Source of the DNA: CAYQJS01 sp964417895
Lineage (GTDB): Bacteria; Chloroflexota; UBA6077; SHYK01
Length of the DNA stretch: 16,625 nucleotides
Assembly (NCBI GenBank): GCA_964417895.1
Contig: CAYQJS010000080.1
Coordinates: forward strand, 1-16,625
Direction: 5' to 3'
Made by a program: the position numbers and the translations under genes. This document shows, piece by piece, positions 8,182 through 14,407 of this stretch. The notes under the pieces were generated by a model. That model worked only from the letters and a program-made list of their open reading frames with translations, was not told the DNA's origin and made no database searches. Each line of letters starts with the position of its first letter. Position 1 is the first letter of the stretch.

Positions 8182-9240
8182 TCAGCGTCGGGCATAGGCC
8201 GGACGGGGCAGCACGACCTCCGCGCCATGGTGGGCGCACTCGCGCTCGAACAGATCGTACACCTCGTGGTCTTCGTCCTCATACTCGATCTGGTTCTCGG
8301 CGACGTGTGCGTCTTGAGAGACGACCACCGCGCCGCCAAAAGTGAACGCCAGGTACCGCGCGGGAGTGGGGCCGCTGTTGAAGTGCTGGTGGTACTCCCA
8401 GTGCCGAGGCGAGACGATGCTCCCGTCCTTCCAATCGACCTTGATCCGCTCGTGGCCCTCGAAATGGACCAAGGAGTAGCCCTCACCGGTCAGGACGATC
8501 ACGTGGGCGCCGGCCCCATGGCGGTGCGCCTTCTTGTAGGTGCCCGGCGGGAACTCGCTCATGTGTACGTTCGAGGCGTTGTCCGACATCGCGAAGCCCA
8601 TGCTGGTCCCGTTGGCGCCCCGATAGAGGCTCGGATCCAGGTCGAACGCGCGCAGGTCCGGCACGAAGTTCGTCTTCCATCGGCCCCGCCCCACGCGCTC
8701 GCCGGGTTTGAAGAAGTCGGCCTCGCCATTGAACCGATTGGTGAACCCGTGGGCGGTGTTGAAGATGAAGTCCGGATCGCGGAGTAGATTCATGGCCGCG
8801 GGCGCGGTGGTGCCGGCGTAGAGCCTCGCCCGCTGGCTGCCGTCCAGGTTGAAATGTTGGTAGTAGCAGTTGAGCGGAGGCGAGAACAGGCTCCCCTGCT
8901 GCCACTCTACCGTCTGCTTTGACCCACCGCTCTGCCATACCGTCGTGGCGCCACGGCCCTCGAGCACGTAGATCATGCTCTCATACAGGTGGTGCTGGAC
9001 GGACGTTTGGCCGCCCGGCCCGACCTCCAGGAGCTGCCCATCATCGAGCTCTTGAGACGCCAGATTGACGAACGCGCCTTTCTGGCCTGTTCGCGGCCAG
9101 GGAGCTACTTCCAGGTTGTAGAGATCGCTGATGTACGCCCCCGTGTAGCAGGGGATTCCTTCCTCGCGCTGCCACTGCTGGTAGACAGTGTCGTACCGAA
9201 ACCCCCGCCTGCGTCCGTCTTCTTCCGTGTCGTTCTCCAT
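8182..9240 (-). CDS. Two-domain cupin (bicupin) protein
   Basis: A 352-residue protein with two cupin barrels. The ATG at 9238-9240 is chosen because AGGAG lies 8 nt upstream; a longer frame to 9390 would overlap the amidohydrolase gene and adds 50 unconvincing residues. Domain 1 (about 60-145) has HHLYESMIYVLEG with His83, His84 and Glu87, and His129 in its second motif. Domain 2 (about 220-305) has KAHRHGAGAHVIVLTGEG with His239 and His241, and HQHF with His284 and His286. Both barrels thus keep potential metal ligands. It opens with 'SDLYNLEVAPWPR', a segment I associate with cupins that databases sometimes label ethanolamine ammonia-lyase-activating protein; that label has no support here. 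It lies 38 bp after the amidohydrolase, so is co-transcribed with it. The reaction is unknown. Confidence 0.88.
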   Translation of the reverse strand: MENDTEEDGRRRGFRYDTVYQQWQREEGIPCYTGAYISDLYNLEVAPWPRTGQKGAFVNLASQELDDGQLLEVGPGGQTSVQHHLYESMIYVLEGRGATTVWQSGGSKQTVEWQQGSLFSPPLNCYYQHFNLDGSQRARLYAGTTAPAAMNLLRDPDFIFNTAHGFTNRFNGEADFFKPGERVGRGRWKTNFVPDLRAFDLDPSLYRGANGTSMGFAMSDNASNVHMSEFPPGTYKKAHRHGAGAHVIVLTGEGYSLVHFEGHERIKVDWKDGSIVSPRHWEYHQHFNSGPTPARYLAFTFGGAVVVSQDAHVAENQIEYEDEDHEVYDLFERECAHHGAEVVLPRPAYARR

Positions 9241-9278
9241 GCCCTTGCTCCTGGCTACCGGTTCGCGGCCTGCTGCGC

Positions 9279-10448
9279 CTACTGATCCAGGTGGAAGAAC
9301 CCCACCATGTTCCCACACAGCATCTTCTGGGCTTCTTCCTCGGGAACCCCGCTGAGCTGCTGCTGCATGTATTCGATCGAGTGCGGCCATCGGCTCACCT
9401 CATGGGGGAAATCGCTCCCCCACAAGACGTGATCCACTCCGACCTCATGGCGAACGCGAACGCCAAACGGATCGTCAAAGAAGCCGAAGTAGGCGTGCTC
9501 CCGCACGTACTCGCTGGGCCGACGAGCGAGCGGTCGCACACCGAAGATCCGCTCGGCCCAGATGTGGTTCGCCTCGTAAGCCATGTCCATCTGCTCCAGG
9601 AACTCCGGGAGCCAACCGAAGTTGTTTTCCGCCCAGTAGATCCGGAGCTTGGGGAACCGGTCAAAGAGGCCGCTCACCACCATCTGGGTGATTTCCAGGC
9701 CTCCGCAGTGGTGGTGCATGTACCGCGACATCAGGTGCACAAGGTCCACGGGGGGGCGTTCGTAGCCTTCAGGTTCCTTCGGGTACTTAAGAAGGAACTC
9801 GCCGCGAACGTTGCCCCGATGGCTCATCGCCGTGTGGATGGTGATGGGCATGTTGAGGTCCAGCGCCGCCGCCCAGAAGGAGTCGTCCTCCGGGGTGGGG
9901 CAGGGGTTGCCGCTCGGATAGATCTGGAGCATTACTCCCCGAAGGCCGAGCTTGGCACAGTGCTCCAGCTCGGCGATGTCTTCGTCCACGCCCTTGTTGG
10001 GCAGCAGGCCGATCCCCAGGAGCCGATCCGGGGCGTAGGAGCAAAACTCCTCCCCGAGGTACGCGTTGTAGGCCTGGTAGACCGCCGCCGCGTACCCCTT
10101 GTCCTTGCGGACGCCCGGGCCAAACACGGAGCCCGTGAAGCTAAACAGGATCTCGGCATCCAGCCCGTCGGCGTCCATCTCGCGCAGCCGCTGGTCAGGG
10201 GGACCGTAACCGGCTTCGGACTCGTAGCGCATGATGGTGGGGTCAAAGCCCTCCCGGCCGAGCGTGCAGAAGTGCCCGGTGCCGCCGGAGCTGACATGCC
10301 CCTCCTCGTCCATGAGTCCTTCGCGGCCACCTGGGAGCTCGACCCGGCGAGGCAGCCGCTCCCGGTATTCGGCGGGTACCCTCTGGGCCCACCGCTCCGG
10401 GTTGTTGTGAATGTGGCTGTCCGCCGAAACGTATCGATACGTTCGCAC
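9279..10448 (-). CDS. Amidohydrolase-2 (ACMSD-like) metal-dependent hydrolase or decarboxylase
   Basis: A 389-residue TIM-barrel enzyme of the amidohydrolase superfamily, branch containing ACMSD, gamma-resorcylate decarboxylase and 5-carboxyvanillate decarboxylase. Metal-site residues are visible: ADSHIH at the N-terminus (Asp10, His12, His14), ITIHTA with His205, a later His/Glu-rich region, and VLWGSDFPHE with Asp346. GLFDRFPKLRI (260-270) is the family's characteristic G-x-F-x-R-F-P motif. The GTG at 10446-10448 follows GGAGGAAATGAACC; the ATG inside that string is in another frame. Members either hydrolyse C-N/C-O bonds or remove carboxylates non-oxidatively; decarboxylation of a ring-cleavage intermediate would fit the operon, but this is inference. 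It lies 27 bp behind the DHDPS-family gene. Confidence 0.92.
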   Translation of the reverse strand: MRTYRYVSADSHIHNNPERWAQRVPAEYRERLPRRVELPGGREGLMDEEGHVSSGGTGHFCTLGREGFDPTIMRYESEAGYGPPDQRLREMDADGLDAEILFSFTGSVFGPGVRKDKGYAAAVYQAYNAYLGEEFCSYAPDRLLGIGLLPNKGVDEDIAELEHCAKLGLRGVMLQIYPSGNPCPTPEDDSFWAAALDLNMPITIHTAMSHRGNVRGEFLLKYPKEPEGYERPPVDLVHLMSRYMHHHCGGLEITQMVVSGLFDRFPKLRIYWAENNFGWLPEFLEQMDMAYEANHIWAERIFGVRPLARRPSEYVREHAYFGFFDDPFGVRVRHEVGVDHVLWGSDFPHEVSRWPHSIEYMQQQLSGVPEEEAQKMLCGNMVGFFHLDQ

Positions 10449-10475
10449 GGTTCATTTCCTCCCCTGGGGCTTCTT

Positions 10476-11450
10476 CTATAGCTCTCCGTGCGCCCGCCGC
10501 CACGCTTCCACCTCGGGGCGGTATTTCTCGCACAGCTTCCGCCACATCGCGACCTTCTCGGCTGCACCCTCGTCGTCGACGTGGGCGTGAAAGTGGGGCG
10601 GACGGGGAGGGCCTCGCTTGATGTAGCCGGCCAGCTCCTGCGGCGTGCGACCCGAGCCGCCTTCAGCCTGCTCCCGTTTGCCACCTCCTGCTCGGCCGCC
10701 CGTCATCTCGCGAATCACTCGAATCAATGTCTCCTTGTCCCCGTCCACCGCCGCCTCGTAGGCGCGGAGCACTGGCCATGGGCCCAAGAACAGGTCGAAA
10801 GCCCAGCACCCCGAGGCGCCCATCTCGTAGTAGGGATACAGCTGCGGGTAGTTCACGAAGTGGGCGATCTTGCCATGGGTGATTTCCATCATCCGCTGGA
10901 ACTCCAGCGGCTGCCTATGGCTGTCCTTCGTGCAGACGAAGTTGGGCATCCTCACGATCTCGCGGTAGGCGGTGACCGGAATGTGGACGTGAAACTCGAT
11001 CGGATTGTGGTAGATCGAGAAGGACAGGTCCGGAAACATCTCCCCGATCGTCTTGTAGTAGGCGATGACGTTCGTCACCGTAAGCTGGTGATAGAAAGGC
11101 AGCCCTAGAAGGATGCCCTGCCCCCCGGCCTCGCGTACGAACTCGATCTTCTCGACCGTCTCCCGTGGATTCGCCGAAAGGCAGCCGAAGAAGACCGGCA
11201 CCCGGCCCCGCACGGCATCGAGGGTCTCGCGCACCAGGGTCTGAAACTCAGGCCAGAGCAGGTTCCACCCCTCGCCGGAACCGGACATGGTGGCGATCAG
11301 CTGCACGCCGTCCCGGATCACCGCGTCTACCGCGTCGTGCAGGTTGTCGACGTCGATGCTGTTCTTGGTCCGAATGTCGTGGGCGTCGGGCGTCTCGAAA
11401 GCCGGCATCATGGCGTAGACGCCCTTGAGCTCGTCGCAGGTGTACGGCAC
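10476..11450 (-). CDS. Dihydrodipicolinate synthase-family aldolase/hydratase
   Basis: A 324-residue class-I aldolase of the DapA/N-acetylneuraminate lyase superfamily. Catalytic features: GSGE loop (57-60, family GxxGE), Tyr147 in SIYHNP, and the Schiff-base Lys175 in FVCTKDSH. The GTG at 11448-11450 has AAAGGAG 6 nt upstream and starts 2 bp after the bicupin stop; the frame extends further upstream but would overlap that gene. It is unlikely to be lysine-biosynthetic DapA, given its context and the 'NP-x-E-F' segment, which resembles hydratase-aldolases such as PhdJ and NahE. Those split benzylidenepyruvate-type compounds into an aldehyde and pyruvate. Residues about 251-285 form an extra Gly/Arg/Pro-rich linker before the last helices, unlike the compact family ending. 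The precise substrate is unknown. Confidence 0.9.
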   Translation of the reverse strand: MPYTCDELKGVYAMMPAFETPDAHDIRTKNSIDVDNLHDAVDAVIRDGVQLIATMSGSGEGWNLLWPEFQTLVRETLDAVRGRVPVFFGCLSANPRETVEKIEFVREAGGQGILLGLPFYHQLTVTNVIAYYKTIGEMFPDLSFSIYHNPIEFHVHIPVTAYREIVRMPNFVCTKDSHRQPLEFQRMMEITHGKIAHFVNYPQLYPYYEMGASGCWAFDLFLGPWPVLRAYEAAVDGDKETLIRVIREMTGGRAGGGKREQAEGGSGRTPQELAGYIKRGPPRPPHFHAHVDDEGAAEKVAMWRKLCEKYRPEVEAWRRAHGEL

Positions 11451-11452
11451 GT

Positions 11453-12457
11453 TCAGCTCCTTTCTTCCTGATAGAGCCCCAGAGACTGCGCCAGCGGCGA
11501 ATAGCTGATCGAGAAGAGAATGGCCGGTTCGGTGGTCGACAGGTTGCGGTGGCGGTACCAGCGCCACTGCGGGATCCTCATGATGTCCCGCTCGTTCCAA
11601 TTCAGCTCGGTGGCGTCCTCTTTGTCTATCGTCGTGACTCCGTGCCCGCGCACCACATTGAACCGCACCCAGCCGGTGTGGCGAATCGGCCGAGTCGATT
11701 CGCCAGGACGGAGCAGCTGGACTCTGGCGCTCATCGTCGGGAGCGTGTGTCCGCCCGTGACCGGATTGGCGTATTCAAGCATGACACCGTAGTGCGGATC
11801 GTGCTCTTCCTCGGCCACCAGGCGTTCGAGCGTTGCCTGCGTGTCGCGCCACTTGTAGGTAATCGGTGGCGAGTGTGCGGGCGAGGTGACCTGAGCGCCA
11901 ATCAGCCTGGCAGGGCGGACGTCCCCGTACAGCTGGGTGTGATAGCCCTCCGGGTGGATGGCCGGCTGGAGGTTTCCCTCCGGCCAGTCCTCGTGGAAGC
12001 TGGCTTCCATGGGCGAGATCAGTTCCACGTCGAGGAAGTCCATCCAGACCACCGGTTCCTTGCCCAGATTCCCGTGGTCATGCCACGTCATGCTGGGCTG
12101 CACCAGGAAGTCGCCCGGCTCCATGAACATCCGCTCGCCGTTGGAGGTGGTGTACCCGAGCCCGTCCCCCTGGACCACGAACCGGACCGCGGACGCGGTG
12201 TGGCGGTGCGCGGCGGCCTGTTCGCCCGGCATCACGATTTGATACCCGCCGAACGCGCGGCGAAAGGCTTCGTCACCCAGGGTGATGAGCTCGCCGGCCT
12301 CCAGCAGCAACGGGTACATGTCCCGCCACCTGAGGATCTGTGGGTCTTCCTTCTGTTCCCCTCGATTGCGCGTCCAGAAGGGAATCACCCGCGGGCCGAG
12401 CGCCCTGATCCGGTTCTCGAGGTCGGCTTTCTTGGCCTGGTAGTCCGGGTCGGCCAT
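11453..12457 (-). CDS. Gentisate 1,2-dioxygenase-like ring-cleaving bicupin dioxygenase
   Basis: A 334-residue bicupin related to gentisate, salicylate and 1-hydroxy-2-naphthoate dioxygenases, Fe(II) enzymes that open an aromatic ring next to a hydroxyl and carboxyl. The family signature is clear: VMPGEQAAAHRHTASAVRF (iron ligands His84, His86), then MEPGDFLVQPSMTWHDHGN with His126 as third ligand. The C-terminal cupin (about 240-320) keeps RHTGWVRFNVVRGHG with His260. ATG at 12455-12457 follows GGAGGGG by 6 nt; the open frame runs further to 12553 with no better start. It is the first gene of a six-gene minus-strand run; the next gene starts 2 bp later, implying translational coupling. Gentisate itself need not be the substrate: pairing with a DHDPS-family enzyme fits a 1-hydroxy-2-naphthoate-type cleavage better. 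Confidence 0.92.
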   Translation of the reverse strand: MADPDYQAKKADLENRIRALGPRVIPFWTRNRGEQKEDPQILRWRDMYPLLLEAGELITLGDEAFRRAFGGYQIVMPGEQAAAHRHTASAVRFVVQGDGLGYTTSNGERMFMEPGDFLVQPSMTWHDHGNLGKEPVVWMDFLDVELISPMEASFHEDWPEGNLQPAIHPEGYHTQLYGDVRPARLIGAQVTSPAHSPPITYKWRDTQATLERLVAEEEHDPHYGVMLEYANPVTGGHTLPTMSARVQLLRPGESTRPIRHTGWVRFNVVRGHGVTTIDKEDATELNWNERDIMRIPQWRWYRHRNLSTTEPAILFSISYSPLAQSLGLYQEERS

Positions 12458-12524
12458 CGAATCCCCTCCAGCGTCAGGCCTCTCTGCCTTCGACACGGAA
12501 CGCGGCCCAAGCAAGTTTGCTGCA

Positions 12525-12553
12525 AGTGTATTGGAGTAGCTCCAGCGCGGCAA
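12525..12553 (-). promoter_or_regulatory. Candidate promoter of the catabolic operon with an internal palindrome
   Basis: On the minus strand TTGCCG (12548-12553) and TACACT (12525-12530) are separated by 17 bp, a reasonable sigma70-type layout, about 70 bp before the ATG of the ring-cleaving dioxygenase. The spacer contains a perfect 5-3-5 palindrome TGGAGTAGCTCCA (12532-12544), placed where a repressor would block the polymerase. Upstream the divergent VOC gene starts at 12630, so the regulator could control both. This is pattern-based only; no regulator gene is in the window. Confidence 0.4.
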
Positions 12554-12629
12554 TTGCAGATATAGCTATTGCGCGTGCCGCCTCATCTTAGGCTACTCTA
12601 TCGCGTGCAACCAGGAGAAGGTGTGTCAC

Positions 12630-12998
12630 ATGCCAATTGTCCTTGACCACCTGACCGTGCCCGTACGCGACCAGGAAGCGAGCGTGCGCTTCTACACCGA
12701 GGTGTTTGGAGCGCGAAAGGGCGCCGCCCGGGGACGAGTAGTGGGCGTCTGGCTCAGTGACAGCCTCGAGCTGCAGCTTCGGGCGACTGAACCGGTAGTC
12801 AGCAGCCACTATGCGTTCCGGCTGGAGCCAAAGGAATTCGACGGCGTGCTCGGGCGGATCCAGATGCTCGGCATTCCCCATGGCGTGGCCAGAGATCAGT
12901 TGAATGGGGAACTGCTCGTGGACGACCAGGGCAAGCGCACCGCCTTCTTCTCCGACCCTGACGGCCACAGCCTGGAGCTGATCGCCTACCCCTCATAG
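12630..12998 (+). CDS. VOC-family (glyoxalase/bleomycin resistance/extradiol dioxygenase fold) protein
   Basis: A 122-residue single VOC domain with two beta-alpha-beta-beta-beta modules. The classic metal positions are kept: His7 (VLDHLTV), His60 (SSHYAF) and Glu116 (HSLELIAYP). The PDGHSLELI ending is the family's typical C-terminal motif. ATG at 12630 is preferred, with AAGG 8 nt upstream; an in-frame GTG at 12621 is an alternative. It is divergent from the catabolic operon across 172 bp. Such domains serve as isomerases, lyases, dioxygenases or resistance proteins, so the reaction cannot be named. Its position beside the operon suggests, but does not show, a role in the same pathway. Behind it lies a decayed fragment of another gene, so it may be the survivor of a larger rearranged cluster. 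Confidence 0.88.
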   Translation: MPIVLDHLTVPVRDQEASVRFYTEVFGARKGAARGRVVGVWLSDSLELQLRATEPVVSSHYAFRLEPKEFDGVLGRIQMLGIPHGVARDQLNGELLVDDQGKRTAFFSDPDGHSLELIAYPS

Positions 12999-13035
12999 CC
13001 CGGGCCCTACCAGGCGATCCCGCAGCCTGGCCCCT

Positions 13036-13209
13036 CGTGGCAACCTACTGGTGAGCCGCCTCGAGCGCTGCTTCCGCGACGTGCACGTGGTCAGCCAGCA
13101 TGTGGGGGTCTCCCCCTGGCAGTGGGAGCGGGCCGGGCGCTACTTCCTGGGCCTGGGCATCGCCGACGTCGTGCTCGGGGGGGCACCGGGAACGCTCTCC
13201 GGAGGCTGA
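13036..13209 (+). pseudogene. C-terminal remnant of an acyl-CoA dehydrogenase-like / flavin monooxygenase gene
   Basis: In one plus-strand frame, ending at TGA 13207-13209, the translation contains LERCFRDVHVVSQHVGVSP followed by WQWERAGRYFLGLG. This matches the last helices of acyl-CoA dehydrogenase-fold flavoproteins, including flavin-dependent monooxygenases (HsaA/DszC type), where 'RDVHxxxQH' precedes the C-terminus. Only about 50 of roughly 380-400 residues remain, and the sequence to the left of about 13036 loses resemblance. No start codon with a ribosome site exists; GTG at 13051 is only fortuitous. The fragment directly follows the VOC gene and precedes the truncated tRNAs, consistent with a deletion or insertion scar. 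The left boundary is approximate. Confidence 0.65.
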
Positions 13210-13230
13210 CGTCCGGCGCCGGGGTGAGGG

Positions 13231-13286
13231 CTCCCCGAGCAGGACTCGAACCTGCAACCTGGCGGTTAACGATCATCTCAACCGCC
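13231..13286 (-). tRNA. 3' half of tRNA-Asn(GTT), 5' half missing
   Basis: Minus-strand reading gives an intact lower anticodon arm and everything 3' of it: GTTAA (anticodon GTT with 37-38), CCGCC (39-43), a 5-nt variable loop AGGTT, T-arm GCAGG-TTCGAGT-CCTGC, acceptor TCGGGGA and discriminator G. CCA is not encoded. This is what a bacterial tRNA-Asn should look like. Upstream of GTTAA a GGCGGTT (13280-13286) can pair with AACCGCC (13261-13267), but the loop between is 12 nt, as if about 9 nt were inserted in the anticodon loop. No D-arm and no TCCCCGA 5' acceptor strand follow. It is therefore not a functional tRNA gene but a fragment, possibly an attachment-site remnant. Confidence 0.75.
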
Positions 13287-13356
13287 GAGCAATCAGCATG
13301 GCGAACGCGAGCTGCTTGCGGACGAGCATTTGGACCATTAGCGCTAGCGGCCGGAT

Positions 13357-13411
13357 GGGGACGTACAATGACATTGTCCGGCAGACAAGTCCCCAGATAG
13401 TCTGCCAAATG
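13357..13411. repeat. Cluster of overlapping inverted repeats between the two tRNA fragments
   Basis: Several perfect inverted repeats are packed here: ACAATG-A-CATTGT (13365-13377); GGGGAC (13357-13362) with GTCCCC (13389-13394); GGCAGAC (13380-13386) with GTCTGCC (13400-13406); and, reaching outward, CATTTGG (13327-13333) with CCAAATG (13405-13411). They overlap, so alternative structures exclude each other. This could be a recombinase binding site (attachment-site arms), a structured RNA, or a remnant of a mobile element end. No protein gene covers it. Confidence 0.6.
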
Positions 13412-13456
13412 GGTATTCCTCGGTCACCCGGGAAAATGCCTCGTCCCGCGGCGTGA

Positions 13457-13504
13457 TGCCTTCCAAGCAGGCTGTCGCGGGTTCGAGTCCCGTCTCCCGC
13501 TCCA
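13457..13504 (+). tRNA. 3' half of tRNA-Gly(TCC) with encoded CCA, 5' half missing
   Basis: Plus-strand reading gives anticodon loop CTTCCAA (anticodon TCC at 13462-13464), stem strand GCAGG (13467-13471), variable loop CTGTC, T-arm GCGGG-TTCGAGT-CCCGT, acceptor CTCCCGC, discriminator T and an encoded CCA (13502-13504). Canonical spacing is kept throughout. The expected partner CCTGC before the loop is only matched as TGC (13457-13459), and the expected 5' acceptor GCGGGAG and a D-arm with GG are missing. A cloverleaf can be forced from about 13428 (CCGGGAA as acceptor, TGCC/GGCG as D-stem), but it has two acceptor mismatches, no T8 and two mismatches in the anticodon stem. A fragment is the better reading. 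Confidence 0.75.
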
Positions 13505-13626
13505 CGCGATAGGGCATGATCGGTCGCGATACATAGGAAGCGCATCACTGCGCTACTATCCGTAGAACGGCCGTACGGCCTCGCGGAACTTGCTAAGCCG
13601 AGAGATCCTGCTCACAGCGATCGGCT

Positions 13627-14055
13627 TCATGCCTGCTCCTCCAGCAGGCCCAGGAACTCTCGGGGGCTGACGATCTTGACCCCCTCATAGGTGCTTAGCT
13701 TCAGAAGCTGGCGGTCCCCGGTCACCAGATAGTCAGCACTTCCGGAGACGGCAGTGGCCAAAATACGGTCGTCTTCTGGGTGCGTCGCAGCTCCGTGCAC
13801 CTGCCTGCTGATTGGGATGAACAGCGCGTCCTGTTCAAGGAGGGAACGGAGGTGCTCAATCTCGGTGGGGCCGACGGGGTACTTGCGCTGGACTCGGGCG
13901 CGGCCCAGGGTCCGAAGAACCTCAGTCAGGATTGGCTGGCTCGTGATTAGGGCGAACTGCTCCGCGCGGGCGGCGTCAAGAATCCGTGCAGATGCGCCCA
14001 GGGTGACAATGCTGCCTGAAACAATCGTATTGGCATCGAGGACGGCGCTGATCAC
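13627..14055 (-). CDS. PIN-domain ribonuclease toxin (type II toxin-antitoxin)
   Basis: A 142-residue PIN domain of the putative toxin family related to COG1569. The acidic active-site residues are in place: Asp7 in AVLDANTIVSG, Glu45 in ILTEVL, Asp95/Asp96 in HPEDDRILA and Asp114 in DYLVTGDRQLL. These coordinate Mg2+ or Mn2+ for RNA cleavage. Its start overlaps the antitoxin stop by 4 bp (ATGA), the usual translational coupling of such pairs. It ends at the edge of the tRNA-scar region, so the pair may be cargo of the element that left the scar, or a later arrival. Target RNA is unknown. Confidence 0.92.
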   Translation of the reverse strand: MISAVLDANTIVSGSIVTLGASARILDAARAEQFALITSQPILTEVLRTLGRARVQRKYPVGPTEIEHLRSLLEQDALFIPISRQVHGAATHPEDDRILATAVSGSADYLVTGDRQLLKLSTYEGVKIVSPREFLGLLEEQA

Positions 14056-14378
14056 GCCTCCTCGCCGCGCTCCTGACGTGCTCGGTCCTCGGCCCGCATC
14101 TCTTCTATTGCTTCGGCGATGTCGCGCTCGACCTCATCCGGATCCTTATCGCGATTTCGTGCGCGGATTTCATCCACCACCCGCCAAGCATCGTCACGGG
14201 CATCGAGCCGCTTCAGCCGTTCCAGGTCATCAGGCGAAACCAGGGCTGCCATGGTCTGGCCGTTCTCTTCAACAATGACGCGTGTCTCTTGCTTGGAGAC
14301 TTTTCTGACGAGCTTTCCGAAGTCACGCTCGGCATCGTGCATGGTCATGATCTGGGTCATAGGTTGTCGCTCGCGCAT
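14052..14378 (-). CDS. Phd/YefM-family antitoxin of the PIN pair
   Basis: A 108-residue protein with a Phd/YefM-like DNA-binding N-terminus (about residues 8-60: TMHDAERDFGKLVRKVSKQ, then VIVEENGQTMAALVSP) and a highly charged C-terminal helix (about 65-105) rich in Glu, Asp and Arg that would wrap the toxin. ATG at 14376-14378 follows AAGGAG by 5 nt. It precedes and overlaps the PIN toxin by 4 bp. Such antitoxins repress their own promoter; a TA-rich ATTATC (14408-14413, GATAAT on the coding strand) lies about 30 nt upstream of the start as a possible -10. The partner assignment rests on adjacency and overlap. Confidence 0.88.
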   Translation of the reverse strand: MRERQPMTQIMTMHDAERDFGKLVRKVSKQETRVIVEENGQTMAALVSPDDLERLKRLDARDDAWRVVDEIRARNRDKDPDEVERDIAEAIEEMRAEDRARQERGEEA

Positions 14379-14407
14379 GTCAACTCCTTGTCGAACGCGG
14401 CACGGTT

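Noticed and set aside
9291..10481. Plus-strand open frame of about 400 codons across the amidohydrolase gene
   Set aside because: Antisense shadow of an enzyme with full metal motifs; its translation resembles no protein family.
10476..11450. Lysine-biosynthetic DapA
   Set aside because: The context is catabolic, the length and C-terminal insertion are atypical, and no other lysine gene is present.
13428..13504. Complete tRNA-Gly gene
   Set aside because: A full cloverleaf needs mismatches at acceptor positions 1 and 7, an anticodon stem with two mismatches, and lacks T8 and the D-loop GG; only the 3' half is convincing.
13231..13504. CRISPR-like repeat arrangement
   Set aside because: The repeats are inverted, differ from one another and lack regular spacers; no cas gene is nearby.
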